Source: Rhizobium sp. NXC24
GTDB lineage: Bacteria; Pseudomonadota; Alphaproteobacteria; Rhizobiales; Rhizobiaceae
Length of the DNA: 64,000 nucleotides
Assembly: GCF_002944315.1 (NCBI RefSeq)
Contig: NZ_CP024311.1
Coordinates: 844,501-908,500, forward strand
Direction of reading: 5' to 3'
Notes under the pieces: generated by a model
What the model was told of the DNA's origin: nothing
The model's database searches: none
What the model saw: only the letters and a program-made list of their open reading frames with translations
Shown here: positions 1 to 7,649 of the stretch, in pieces
How positions within the stretch are numbered: position 1 is the stretch's first letter
How the letters are laid out: each line of letters begins with the position of its first letter
Made by a program: the position numbers and the translations under genes

Positions 1-371
1 TTGAGGTTGATCGCCTGGTTGTTGTCCCAATATTCCTCGGTCGTGGTGTCGATCTCGTGCCGGTCGTCCCAGGCAGCATTGTTGACGAGGACGCGAATGG
101 CGCCGAGATCGGATTCGACGGCGGCGACCGTACTCTTGATGGCGCCGACGTCGCGCAGATCGGCATGATAGAAGGAGACGGGATGGGCCGATTGCACCGA
201 AAGCCGGTCGGCAAGCGCCTTGCTCGGCTCCTCGGCTATGTCGATGAAGGCGACCTTGGCGCCCTGTTGCGCAAAACCTTCGACGAGTGCAGCGCCGATG
301 CCGGAACCGCCGCCGGTGATGAGAACGGTGCGATCCCTAAGATCGGGAAATTGTGCCTGTGCCTCGGTCAA
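1..371 (-). CDS. SDR-family oxidoreductase, N-terminal part (cut by window edge)
   Basis: The complement reads as the first 123 residues of a short-chain dehydrogenase/reductase; the rest lies outside the window. The cofactor-binding motif TGGGSGIG is at residues 19-26, an aspartate (D44) follows the second beta strand and suggests NAD rather than NADP, and NNA is at 97-99. The catalytic Ser-Tyr-Lys part is not visible. The best start is TTG at 371, with GGGAGGG a few bases upstream. The gene is divergent from an IclR regulator, an arrangement common for sugar or sugar-acid catabolic dehydrogenases in rhizobia, so a sugar dehydrogenase is the likely role; the substrate cannot be read from this fragment. 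Confidence 0.85.
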   Translation of the reverse strand, partial: MTEAQAQFPDLRDRTVLITGGGSGIGAALVEGFAQQGAKVAFIDIAEEPSKALADRLSVQSAHPVSFYHADLRDVGAIKSTVAAVESDLGAIRVLVNNAAWDDRHEIDTTTEEYWDNNQAINL

Positions 372-405
372 GTTCTTTCCCTCCCGGAATTGAAAAATGC
401 CGTTT

Positions 406-422
406 GTTCCATTATTTGGAAC
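406..422. promoter_or_regulatory. Palindromic operator in the IclR/SDR divergent promoter
   Basis: GTTCCATTATTTGGAAC is an inverted repeat of 6 bp arms (GTTCCA/TGGAAC) around 5 bases, in the 116-base space between the divergent starts. IclR-family regulators often bind TGGAA/TTCCA-type palindromes. A further half-site-like TGGAA lies at about 437. Binding by the adjacent regulator is inference. Confidence 0.5.
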
Positions 423-487
423 TTAATTTGACTATGTGGAATTATCCGATTACCCTGCGGTCGTGTCAAGGACGTGAGGGTACATCA

Positions 488-1312
488 ATGGTGGGCGAGG
501 CAGTCATGAATTCGAGACAGGGCGAGATGGGGGAAATCCGTCGCGGCCGGGAGACCGGCACGCTCGGCAAACTGATGGCGCTCATCGATCTCGTGGCGCT
601 GGCCGATCGTCCAATGCGTTTCACCGACATCCTGTCTCTCTCCGATCAGCCGCGCGGTACGCTGCATAGGCAATTGTCTCACCTCGTCGAAGAAGGGCTG
701 CTGGAGACCGATCGCGACGGATGCTATCTGCCCGGCATCAGGCTCCTGAGCCTGGCCTCGCGCAGTTGGGCGCGCAATGAATTTCGGACTGTCGCCGAAC
801 CGCATCTACGTCTGCTGCAGGCGCAGACCGGGGAAACGGTGCATCTCGGCGTCTTGCGCGGCACCGAAGTCATCTATCTCGACAAGGTCGAAGGCCGGCA
901 GTCCGTGCGGATGTATTCGCAGATCGGCAATGCCTCGCCGGCTTATTGCACCGGCGTCGGCAAGGCGGCTTTGTCCGCGCTCGACGATGTCAGCTTCGAA
1001 GAACGGGTCGCCGGGCTCGAGTTTCACGCTTACACCGAGCATACCCATCGCAGCGTGGCAGATCTCCGGGCCGATATCGATGCCATCAGGAGGTGCGGTT
1101 GTGCTTTTGATCGAGAAGAGCACGAGAGCGGCATATGCTGCGTCGCCGCCCCGATTCACTCGGACGATTATGAAATGCTGGCTGGCGTCTCGGTGACCGG
1201 TCCGGCCTACCGCGTTACGCCGGAAAAATTGCAGGAATGGGCGCCCTTGGTAAAAGCAGCGGCGGCCGCGATCATGCAGGACATGCACAGTCGGCTCGGT
1301 CCAAGACGCTAA
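488..1312 (+). CDS. IclR-family transcriptional regulator
   Basis: 274 residues. The N-terminal part (about 25-85) is a winged helix-turn-helix of the IclR type. The rest (about 95-265) matches the IclR effector-binding domain, with the typical stretches ETVHLGVLRGTEVIYLDKVEG and ASPAYCTGVGKAALSAL separated by a short spacer, and a late cysteine-containing segment before ISVTGP-like VSVTGPAYRV. The start at 488 has GAGG 8 bases upstream; an in-frame reading frame begins earlier but has no such site, and ATG 506 is a weaker alternative. Its divergent neighbour is an SDR dehydrogenase, so it probably controls that sugar-type catabolic operon and itself. The inducer is unknown. Confidence 0.9.
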   Translation: MVGEAVMNSRQGEMGEIRRGRETGTLGKLMALIDLVALADRPMRFTDILSLSDQPRGTLHRQLSHLVEEGLLETDRDGCYLPGIRLLSLASRSWARNEFRTVAEPHLRLLQAQTGETVHLGVLRGTEVIYLDKVEGRQSVRMYSQIGNASPAYCTGVGKAALSALDDVSFEERVAGLEFHAYTEHTHRSVADLRADIDAIRRCGCAFDREEHESGICCVAAPIHSDDYEMLAGVSVTGPAYRVTPEKLQEWAPLVKAAAAAIMQDMHSRLGPRR

Positions 1313-1630
1313 AAGCGCCTGTTTTTCTCGGCTGTCATGTGAAATTCACCAATTTGGCCTTTCGTGCGCTGGACCTTGGCCAACTTACACGTTTATTCTG
1401 AGAAGCTTGTGAGAATCGCGGACCAACTGCCGTTCTCCCTGGTACCTGCTGCTATGCCCGGAGGAGAATGGCGGCCCGATCACCCGGCGCCGTAGTAGAT
1501 GGTGTCGCAGCAGGCGAGATTTTAAAAAATTATATTGATCAAACGCCGGTTTGTCGGCGTTCATGTGGTGACCCGGAGGCCTGGAGGCGGCGTTTTCGCG
1601 TTGTGCCCCTCCCTTATGTAAAGAAGACTA
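1313..1630. other. Intergenic region between iclR-type and luxR-type genes
   Basis: 318 bases without a convincing gene. A 72-codon reading frame opens at 1468 behind GGAGGAG but runs into the luxR-type gene in another frame and has no recognisable product. A small hairpin (ACGCCG/CGGCGT) is at 1551-1568, just after an AT-rich stretch (1519-1549) that could carry the promoter of the next gene. Confidence 0.4.
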
Positions 1631-2371
1631 ATGATGGCAGCATTGGTGCAGGCGGGAAAGCCCCCTCGGGGGGAAGATTACATTAATGAAATTAGCGGTC
1701 TGAAAACACAGTTTGATGTTTTTCGTTTCATGAAGCGGCTGACTGAAGCCTATCGCTGCCGGGCTTTCATGGTTTTGAACCTGCCGCCGGTGACATCCTT
1801 CGAACTGCAGAGCAATTCGGTCATCAACAACTGGCCTGCCGAACTCCTGGCGACCTACGACCAGGAAGGATTGATGGCGAACAGCCCTGTGCTGCGACGC
1901 CTGCGCAGCTCCACGCTGCCTTTCGTTCACGAGACAACGGTGGGCACCAATCGCGACGATAGCAGGGCGCAACTCATCGCGGCCCTGTTCGAACGCTTTC
2001 GTATGACGCGCTGCGTCTATCTGCCCACCCATGACGCATCCGGTCTTCGTGGCGCGATATCGCTCGCTGGCGACCGCGAGACATTTACCCAGGAAGAGAT
2101 CAAGGATCTCAGCTATGTCGCAATCTACGTCTTCGATAGGCTCGCCGAAATCCGCAATATGGACGTGCGCGTCATCGACGCGCTGACCGACCGGGAGATC
2201 GATTGCCTGAACTGGACGGCGGCCGGCAAGACCAGCGCCGAAATCGCGGAAATCCTGAGCCTCTCCGAACATACGGTGAATCACTACCTGAACCGAGCCA
2301 CCAAGAAGCTGGATACCGTCAACCGTACCCAGGCAGTCGCCAAGGCGCTGCGTGTCGGGCTGATAAAATAG
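1631..2371 (+). CDS. LuxR-family transcriptional regulator with a non-canonical ligand pocket
   Basis: 246 residues: an N-terminal autoinducer-binding-like domain (about 20-165) and a C-terminal LuxR helix-turn-helix (about 180-242, LTDREIDCLNWTAAGKTSAE onward), whose invariant Glu, Leu and Gly are present. In the pocket, aligned by eye to TraR, only Tyr61 and Pro71 are kept; Trp57 is Leu, Asp70 is Ser, Trp85 is His and Gly113 is Cys. No luxI-type synthase is nearby. It is therefore probably a LuxR solo that either binds something other than an acyl-homoserine lactone or acts without ligand. The first two codons are both ATG (1631, 1634). The 650-base region downstream has a sigma-54 promoter. 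Confidence 0.85.
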   Translation: MMAALVQAGKPPRGEDYINEISGLKTQFDVFRFMKRLTEAYRCRAFMVLNLPPVTSFELQSNSVINNWPAELLATYDQEGLMANSPVLRRLRSSTLPFVHETTVGTNRDDSRAQLIAALFERFRMTRCVYLPTHDASGLRGAISLAGDRETFTQEEIKDLSYVAIYVFDRLAEIRNMDVRVIDALTDREIDCLNWTAAGKTSAEIAEILSLSEHTVNHYLNRATKKLDTVNRTQAVAKALRVGLIK

Positions 2372-2457
2372 ACACCATCCCGGTCCGCAGCGGTCTTAGG
2401 CTGAGGTTCAGTCCAGGCAGCTGGTGCGAGCGAAATCCAGGCAATTTTCTGCGTGAA

Positions 2458-2477
2458 TTTTGTGCGCTGCACATAAA
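2458..2477. promoter_or_regulatory. Dyad upstream of the sigma-54 promoter (possible enhancer site)
   Basis: TGTGC-N3-GCACA with flanking T and A runs forms an inverted repeat about 100 bases before the sigma-54 promoter at 2569, the usual distance for an activator site. It does not match the NifA or NtrC consensus well. Function is inferred from position. Confidence 0.35.
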
Positions 2478-2568
2478 ATTTGCCGATATATCCCGCACTG
2501 ACTTCAGGCTGTGACTGCGAAAACCTATAACGAACTGAAAAATAACAATTTTTCTAATTTCGCGAAAC

Positions 2569-2584
2569 TGGCACGCTTTCTGCA
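2569..2584 (+). promoter_or_regulatory. Sigma-54 (RpoN) -24/-12 promoter
   Basis: TGGCACGCTTTCTGCA matches the RpoN consensus TGGCACGrnnnTTGCw with the GG and GC at the required spacing and a single mismatch (C for T in TTGC). An AT-rich stretch (2538-2560) between it and the upstream dyad would suit DNA bending. The next annotated gene in this direction, mrp, starts 437 bases later, so the immediate target is unclear. Confidence 0.55.
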
Positions 2585-2758
2585 TTTCCATAGGAAGAGG
2601 TCCAGAGGGGACTTTGATAACAGCGCCGATAAACGCGCGCGGATCGGGCAGCCGCTGCTGATATTTTAGTCGTTGCTTCTCCCAGCGGCAATATCGGTGG
2701 CGGCTGTTGCTTATTTGGCACGTCCGCAAAATCAACGGGTTTTAAGGAGCGATTTTTC

Positions 2759-2851
2759 GTGCGCTCGCCCTACTCCTTTCAAAGCTTTGCGTTATGTGCG
2801 GCCGCTGACATTTTGGTCTCCAAGGGAGCGTTGCGGCTGGTAGGGCTATAA
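2759..2851 (+). CDS. Possible 30-residue small protein downstream of the sigma-54 promoter
   Basis: A GTG codon at 2759 is preceded by AAGGAG with 9 bases spacing and opens a 30-codon frame ending in TAA at 2851. The peptide (starting MRSPYSFQSFALCAAADILV) has no recognisable domain. The only support is the ribosome binding site and its location in an otherwise empty region after an RpoN promoter. It may equally be chance; the transcript could be non-coding. The remaining parts of 2372-3020 show nothing else I can name. Confidence 0.25.
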   Translation: MRSPYSFQSFALCAAADILVSKGALRLVGL

Positions 2852-3020
2852 AGCCCGGCGGACCTGCCGGCCGCAACGGCAGTATCGTGTCGATATTCCC
2901 TTTAATTTCGTTTGGCGAAGTTCTCTCACTCCACTATTTAAGCCTCAAGAGATCCGGAGCGTTTGCTGCGTGGGCGTGCATGCGCCGCCATCCGGATGGA
3001 AATCGTGCAGTGAGGATGGA

Positions 3021-4172
3021 ATGGCAGACATCACCAAGGAACAGGTTCTGGAGACGCTGAGGACCGTTCGCGGCCCCGACCTGGAGCACAATATCGTTGA
3101 GCTCGGCATGGTCTCGGATGTCTTCATTTCCGACAACAAGGTCTATTTCTCGATCACGGTTCCGGCAGAGCGCGCCAAGGAGCTGGAACCGATGCGACTT
3201 GCGGCCGAGCGCGTGATCAAGGAATTGCCCGGCGTCAAAGGCGCCCTAGTCGCGCTGACGGCGGACAAGAAGGCCAATGCCGCTGGTGCGCGTCCGGCAC
3301 GCCCGGCTCCCGCTCAGCCGCATGCCCATTCCCACGCCCATGCGCCGCAGCAGCCGCCTCGCGCCGGCAAGATCGGCGTACCCGGCATCGGCGCCATCAT
3401 TGCGGTTGCCTCTGGCAAGGGCGGTGTCGGCAAGTCGACGACGGCCGTCAATCTCGCGCTGGGTCTGCTCGCCAATGGCCTGCGCGTCGGTATTCTGGAT
3501 GCCGATATCTACGGCCCCTCCATGCCGCGCCTGTTGAAGATTTCCGGCCGGCCGACCCAGATCGACGGCCGCATCATCAACCCCATGGAGAATTACGGCC
3601 TCAAGGTCATGTCCATGGGCTTCCTCGTCGAAGAAGAGACGGCGATGATCTGGCGCGGGCCGATGGTACAGTCGGCGCTGCTGCAGATGCTGCGAGAAGT
3701 CGCCTGGGGCGAGCTAGACGTTCTCGTCGTCGATATGCCGCCGGGTACCGGCGACGCGCAGCTTACCATGGCGCAGCAGGTGCCGCTCGCTGGCGCCATC
3801 ATCGTTTCGACACCGCAGGATCTGGCGCTGATCGACGCGCGCAAAGGCCTCAACATGTTCCGGAAGGTGGAAGTGCCCGTTCTCGGCATTGTCGAGAACA
3901 TGAGCTATTTCATCGCTCCGGACACCGGCACCCGTTATGATATCTTCGGTCATGGTGGGGCGCGCAAGGAGGCGGAGCGCATCAGTGTACCCTTCCTCGG
4001 CGAAGTGCCGCTGACCATGGGCATCCGCGAGACGTCCGATGCCGGCACGCCGCTGGTTGCTTCCGACCCCAATGGCACGATCGCCGGCATCTATCGCGAT
4101 ATCGCCGCCAAAGTCTGGGCGCAGGTCAGTAACACACCTCAGCGCGCCGCACCCTCCATCGTCTTCGAATAA
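3021..4172 (+). CDS. mrp: Mrp/NBP35-type iron-sulfur carrier ATPase
   Basis: 383 residues. An N-terminal MIP18-like domain (about 1-85) is joined by a Pro/His/Ala linker (about 88-116) to a ParA-like P-loop domain with the deviant Walker A SGKGGVGKST at 131-140 and DADIYGPSMP. Members carry Fe-S clusters to apoproteins in the cytoplasm. The usual CxxC cluster ligand pair after ENMSYF is absent: residues 297-303 read FIAPDTG, with no cysteines. The start at 3021 has GAGGA just upstream; an in-frame ATG at 3000 region is less well placed. It stands alone, and the sigma-54 promoter at 2569 is the only upstream signal noticed. Confidence 0.93.
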   Translation: MADITKEQVLETLRTVRGPDLEHNIVELGMVSDVFISDNKVYFSITVPAERAKELEPMRLAAERVIKELPGVKGALVALTADKKANAAGARPARPAPAQPHAHSHAHAPQQPPRAGKIGVPGIGAIIAVASGKGGVGKSTTAVNLALGLLANGLRVGILDADIYGPSMPRLLKISGRPTQIDGRIINPMENYGLKVMSMGFLVEEETAMIWRGPMVQSALLQMLREVAWGELDVLVVDMPPGTGDAQLTMAQQVPLAGAIIVSTPQDLALIDARKGLNMFRKVEVPVLGIVENMSYFIAPDTGTRYDIFGHGGARKEAERISVPFLGEVPLTMGIRETSDAGTPLVASDPNGTIAGIYRDIAAKVWAQVSNTPQRAAPSIVFE

Positions 4173-4581
4173 TTCACAATGGCGTGACCTGAGCGGCGAT
4201 CGGCACGATTGCCTTGGCCGTGCCGTGTGCTATGACTTCGCGGGATTGTGAATCTGCGGTGAAAGCGCGCATTAGAGGGGTTGTGACTTGATTCTTTGCG
4301 AGCTTTGCTGCATATGCGCCGCCGGTGAGAATTTGGTCGGCCATATCCGATGACGGCCATCCGCCAAATGGTGACTTCGTCTCGCCTGAGCAATCGGCTT
4401 TGTCATGACGGACGAAGGATTGGTACAGCAGCGCAATGGAGCATGGACACGCATTCCCGGCCGGACCGGCGGGATACGGCCGGAGTTTTATGAATTTTTT
4501 TCAAGGGCCATCGGCAAAATTGCGGCGAGAGCGCACAAGGCGCCGTGGTTATAGCTTTGCCTGTGTGCCGAGGACGATCCG
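4173..4581. other. 409-base gap with several inverted repeats
   Basis: No gene seen. ATTCACAAT at 4172-4180 is complementary to ATTGTGAAT at 4245-4253, enclosing an inner hairpin GGCACG/CGTGCC, so the mrp message could end in a branched structure. Further on, a GC hairpin is followed by T runs (listed separately). A small RNA between about 4255 and 4490 is possible but unsupported. Confidence 0.35.
4457..4501 (+). terminator. Hairpin followed by T-rich tail
   Basis: CCGGCCG (4457-4463) pairs with CGGCCGG (4477-4483), followed by AGTTTTA and a run of seven Ts by 4501. It resembles a rho-independent terminator but no protein gene ends just before it, so it may close an unannotated transcript. 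Confidence 0.4.
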
Positions 4582-5559
4582 TTGATCACGGCCTATTGCT
4601 CCGATTGCAAGTCCTTCGAATTGGCAGATCTTTCGACCGTTGCCCAATTGCCGGACAACGCCATCTGGATCGATATGGTCGAACCGTCGCGTGAAGAAGA
4701 GACGAACATCGAGCGCCTGCTGGGGCTCGAGGTGCCGACGCGCGAGGATATGAAGGACATAGAGCCCTCAAGCAGGCTCTATGTCGACGACGGCGCAGTT
4801 TTCCTGACGGCTTCGCTGCTGTGGAAGGCCGATACCAACCTGCCGACGCTGACCGATGTCGCTTTCATTTTGACGGGTCATCGCCTCATCACCATCCGCT
4901 ACGCGCGGCCGAAATCCTTTGCACTGTTCATTGCAGCGCTGCAGCGCATTCCGCAGGAGCGGCGCACCGGTGTCGCGCTTCTGGCGAAACTTCTGGAAAC
5001 CATTGTCGACCGCACGGCCGAGGTCCTTGAACAGACGGTTTCCAGCATCGATATATTGTCAGTGCATGTGTTCGGCGACCGTGTGAAAAAAATCCGTCGT
5101 CCGTCGAACTATCTGGAAGAGAAGCTGAAAGACATTGCAGGCTATCACCGCGCGGTCAGCAAGGTGCGCGACAGCCTGAGTTCATTGTCGCGGGTTTTGA
5201 CCTTCCTCCAAACCATCCCCGCCATGCAGCAGGACCGAGAGGCCAAGGAATTGTGCCGCAATGTCTCGCGGGATGTGCAATCTCTATCCGAACATGCGTC
5301 CTTCGTCGCCGGTAACATTACCTTCCTGCTGGATGCATCGCTCGGCCTGATCAATATCGAGCAGAACGCCATCATCAAGATTTTCTCGATTGCCTCCGTA
5401 GTCTTCTTGCCGCCGACGCTTGTTGCCTCGGTCTACGGCATGAACTTCGAGTTCATGCCGGAGTTGCATTTTGCCTACGGGTATCCGGCATCGTTGCTTT
5501 TGATGGTGGTGTCTGCCGTCGTTCCATTTTTCTTTTTTCGCTGGAAAGGCTGGCTCTGA
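4582..5559 (+). CDS. CorA-family divalent cation transporter
   Basis: 325 residues, TTG start with GAGGA 8 bases upstream. It has the CorA layout: a large cytoplasmic N-terminal domain rich in charged helices, then two membrane segments at the C-terminus with the signature YGMN at 285-288 in the loop after the first (IIKIFSIASVVFLPPTLVAS region). The family moves Mg2+ (sometimes Co2+ or Ni2+) across the inner membrane as a pentamer. The C-terminus after the last segment is short and basic (RWKGWL), as usual. It ends 17 bases before kup, so the two ion transporters are probably co-transcribed. A second CorA-family gene is at the right end of the window. Confidence 0.9.
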   Translation: MITAYCSDCKSFELADLSTVAQLPDNAIWIDMVEPSREEETNIERLLGLEVPTREDMKDIEPSSRLYVDDGAVFLTASLLWKADTNLPTLTDVAFILTGHRLITIRYARPKSFALFIAALQRIPQERRTGVALLAKLLETIVDRTAEVLEQTVSSIDILSVHVFGDRVKKIRRPSNYLEEKLKDIAGYHRAVSKVRDSLSSLSRVLTFLQTIPAMQQDREAKELCRNVSRDVQSLSEHASFVAGNITFLLDASLGLINIEQNAIIKIFSIASVVFLPPTLVASVYGMNFEFMPELHFAYGYPASLLLMVVSAVVPFFFFRWKGWL

Positions 5560-5576
5560 GAGTCTAGTGATCCTGA

Positions 5577-7478
5577 ATGTCTGACGAAACCCATCATTCT
5601 CCCGACGGGAAAATGAATCCACGCAAACTCTTCTACCTCGCCTTGGGGTCGGTTGGCGTAGTCTATGGTGATATCGGTACGAGCCCGCTTTACGCCTTTC
5701 GCGAGGCGCTGAAACCGGTAGCCGCCGATGGCCTGACGCGCGGCGAAGTCATCAGCCTCGTTTCGCTGATGTTCTGGGCGCTCACCATCATCGTCACCAT
5801 CAAATATGTCCTTTTTCTGCTGCGAGCGGACAATGATGGCGAAGGCGGCACGCTGTCGCTCTTGGCGCTGCTGATGAAGACGGCGAACGGGCACACCGCC
5901 GTTCTGATGCTGCTCGGCCTGTTGGGCGCGGCGCTCTTCCTTGGCGACGCAATGATCACGCCGGCGCTGTCGGTTCTTTCGGCTGTCGAAGGTCTGAAAT
6001 TGGTGACGCCGAGGCTGGCGGACTACATCGTGCCGATCTCGGTCGCGATCCTGGCGCTGCTCTTCGCGATCCAGTCGCATGGCACCGGCGCGGTCGCGCG
6101 CTTCTTCGGCCCGATCACGGCGCTCTGGTTCATCGTCATGGGCGCTGTCGGCATCATGCATATCTCGGATGATTTCGGCATTCTGGCCGCTTTGAATCCC
6201 TGGTATGCGATCAACTTCCTGATCAACGAGGGTTTTCTCGGTGTCGTCGTGCTTGGCGCGGTCTTCCTGACCGTCACCGGCGCGGAGGCACTTTACGCCG
6301 ATCTAGGGCATTTCGGCCGCCGTCCGATCCAATGGGCCTGGTTTGCCCTGGTGTTTCCGTCATTGACGCTGAATTATCTGGGGCAGGGTGCCTTGGTGCT
6401 GCGCCAGCCGCTCGCCATGTCCGACCCGTTCTTCTTGATGTATCCGCATTGGGCGATCCTGCCAGTGGTCATTCTCGCCACCCTGGCGACGATCATCGCC
6501 AGTCAGGCTGTCATCACCGGCGCCTTCTCGCTCACGCGGCAGGCCATTCACCTCGGCTTCCTGCCGCGCATGGAAATCCTCATCACCTCCGAGACCAATA
6601 CCGGCCAGATTTTCCTGCCTTCGGTTAACACGGTGCTGTTTTTCGGCGTCATCTTCCTGGTGTTGAGCTTCAAGACCTCGGATGCGCTGGCGACGGCCTA
6701 TGGCATCTCGGTGACCGGTGCGATGGTCGTCACCTCGATCATGGCCTTCGAATTCGTGCGTGTTCGCTGGAACTGGACGCTGCCGATGGCAGTGGGTGTG
6801 CTGGCGCCGCTGCTGTTGCTGGAATTCGTCTTCCTGGGCGCCAACCTTTTGAAGATTCACGACGGCGGCTATGTTCCGGTGCTGATCGCGACCGCCTTCA
6901 CAGTGATCATGTGGACTTGGCGTCGCGGTACGGCGATCCTGATGGAGAAGACGCGGCATACGGATATTCCGTTGTCGTCCTTCGTCAGTTCGATCGAGCG
7001 CAAGAGCGACCACTCGCCGGCGCATGTCCCGGGAACGGCGATCTTCCTCACCAGCGATCCGGAATCGGCACCGGCGGCGCTGCTGCACAATCTGAAGCAC
7101 AATCACGTTCTGCACGACAAGAACGTCATCCTGACGATCCGGACGATCAACAAGCCGCGTGTCGTACAGGAGGACCGCTACTCGGTCGAGAAAGTCTCCG
7201 ACCGCTTCTCGCGCGTCGAACTGCGCTTCGGCTTCATGGAATCGCAAAATGTTTCGCAGGCGCTGGCGACCCTGCGCAAGACCGGACTGAAGTTCGATAT
7301 CATGTCGACCTCCTTCTATCTCGGCCGCCGCAAGCTGGTTCCGGACGCCAAGTCGGGCATGCCGCATTGGCAGGACCGGCTCTACATCGCCCTCGCCAAT
7401 GCCGCGACCGACCCCTCGGACTATTTCCGCCTGCCGGCCAACCGCGTCGTCGAATTGGGCTCGCACGTCATCATCTGA
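5577..7478 (+). CDS. kup: Kup-family low-affinity potassium/proton symporter
   Basis: 633 residues, the usual size for Kup. The N-terminal motif [19 protein letters not shown] is diagnostic. About twelve hydrophobic segments fill residues 15-450, and a cytoplasmic C-terminal domain of about 170 residues follows. It takes up K+ with H+ at the inner membrane, and rhizobia often carry more than one copy. It starts at ATG 5577, 17 bases after the CorA gene; the ribosome binding site is weak, which fits coupling with the upstream gene. A clear terminator follows at 7506. Confidence 0.95.
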   Translation: MSDETHHSPDGKMNPRKLFYLALGSVGVVYGDIGTSPLYAFREALKPVAADGLTRGEVISLVSLMFWALTIIVTIKYVLFLLRADNDGEGGTLSLLALLMKTANGHTAVLMLLGLLGAALFLGDAMITPALSVLSAVEGLKLVTPRLADYIVPISVAILALLFAIQSHGTGAVARFFGPITALWFIVMGAVGIMHISDDFGILAALNPWYAINFLINEGFLGVVVLGAVFLTVTGAEALYADLGHFGRRPIQWAWFALVFPSLTLNYLGQGALVLRQPLAMSDPFFLMYPHWAILPVVILATLATIIASQAVITGAFSLTRQAIHLGFLPRMEILITSETNTGQIFLPSVNTVLFFGVIFLVLSFKTSDALATAYGISVTGAMVVTSIMAFEFVRVRWNWTLPMAVGVLAPLLLLEFVFLGANLLKIHDGGYVPVLIATAFTVIMWTWRRGTAILMEKTRHTDIPLSSFVSSIERKSDHSPAHVPGTAIFLTSDPESAPAALLHNLKHNHVLHDKNVILTIRTINKPRVVQEDRYSVEKVSDRFSRVELRFGFMESQNVSQALATLRKTGLKFDIMSTSFYLGRRKLVPDAKSGMPHWQDRLYIALANAATDPSDYFRLPANRVVELGSHVII

Positions 7479-7505
7479 CGCGGATCAGTCAGCTTGCTTG
7501 CATCG

Positions 7506-7535
7506 AAGGCCCCGTGGATATCCGCGGGGCCTTTT
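7506..7535 (+). terminator. Rho-independent terminator after kup
   Basis: AAGGCCCCG and CGGGGCCTT form a 9 bp stem followed by TTTTGCTT, 28 bases after the kup stop. Confidence 0.85.
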
Positions 7536-7649
7536 GCTTGTAGGTTCATGAATAGATGCCGTACCGAGCGGCGGCCAGAATTAACCATCCATCAAGGTTA
7601 ATGCGAGATTATTTCGGCTCCTATCCCGAGTGCCGTTTGGAGTCCGGTA

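Noticed and set aside
1468..1686. 72-codon frame with GGAGGAG upstream, before the luxR-type gene
   Set aside because: It overlaps the start of the luxR-type gene in another frame, and its product looks like nothing known. Kept only as a remark in the gap entry.
6360..7466. 368-codon frame antisense to kup
   Set aside because: It lies entirely opposite a gene with diagnostic Kup motifs; the composition (Arg, Gln, Asp, His rich) is that of a shadow frame in high-GC DNA.
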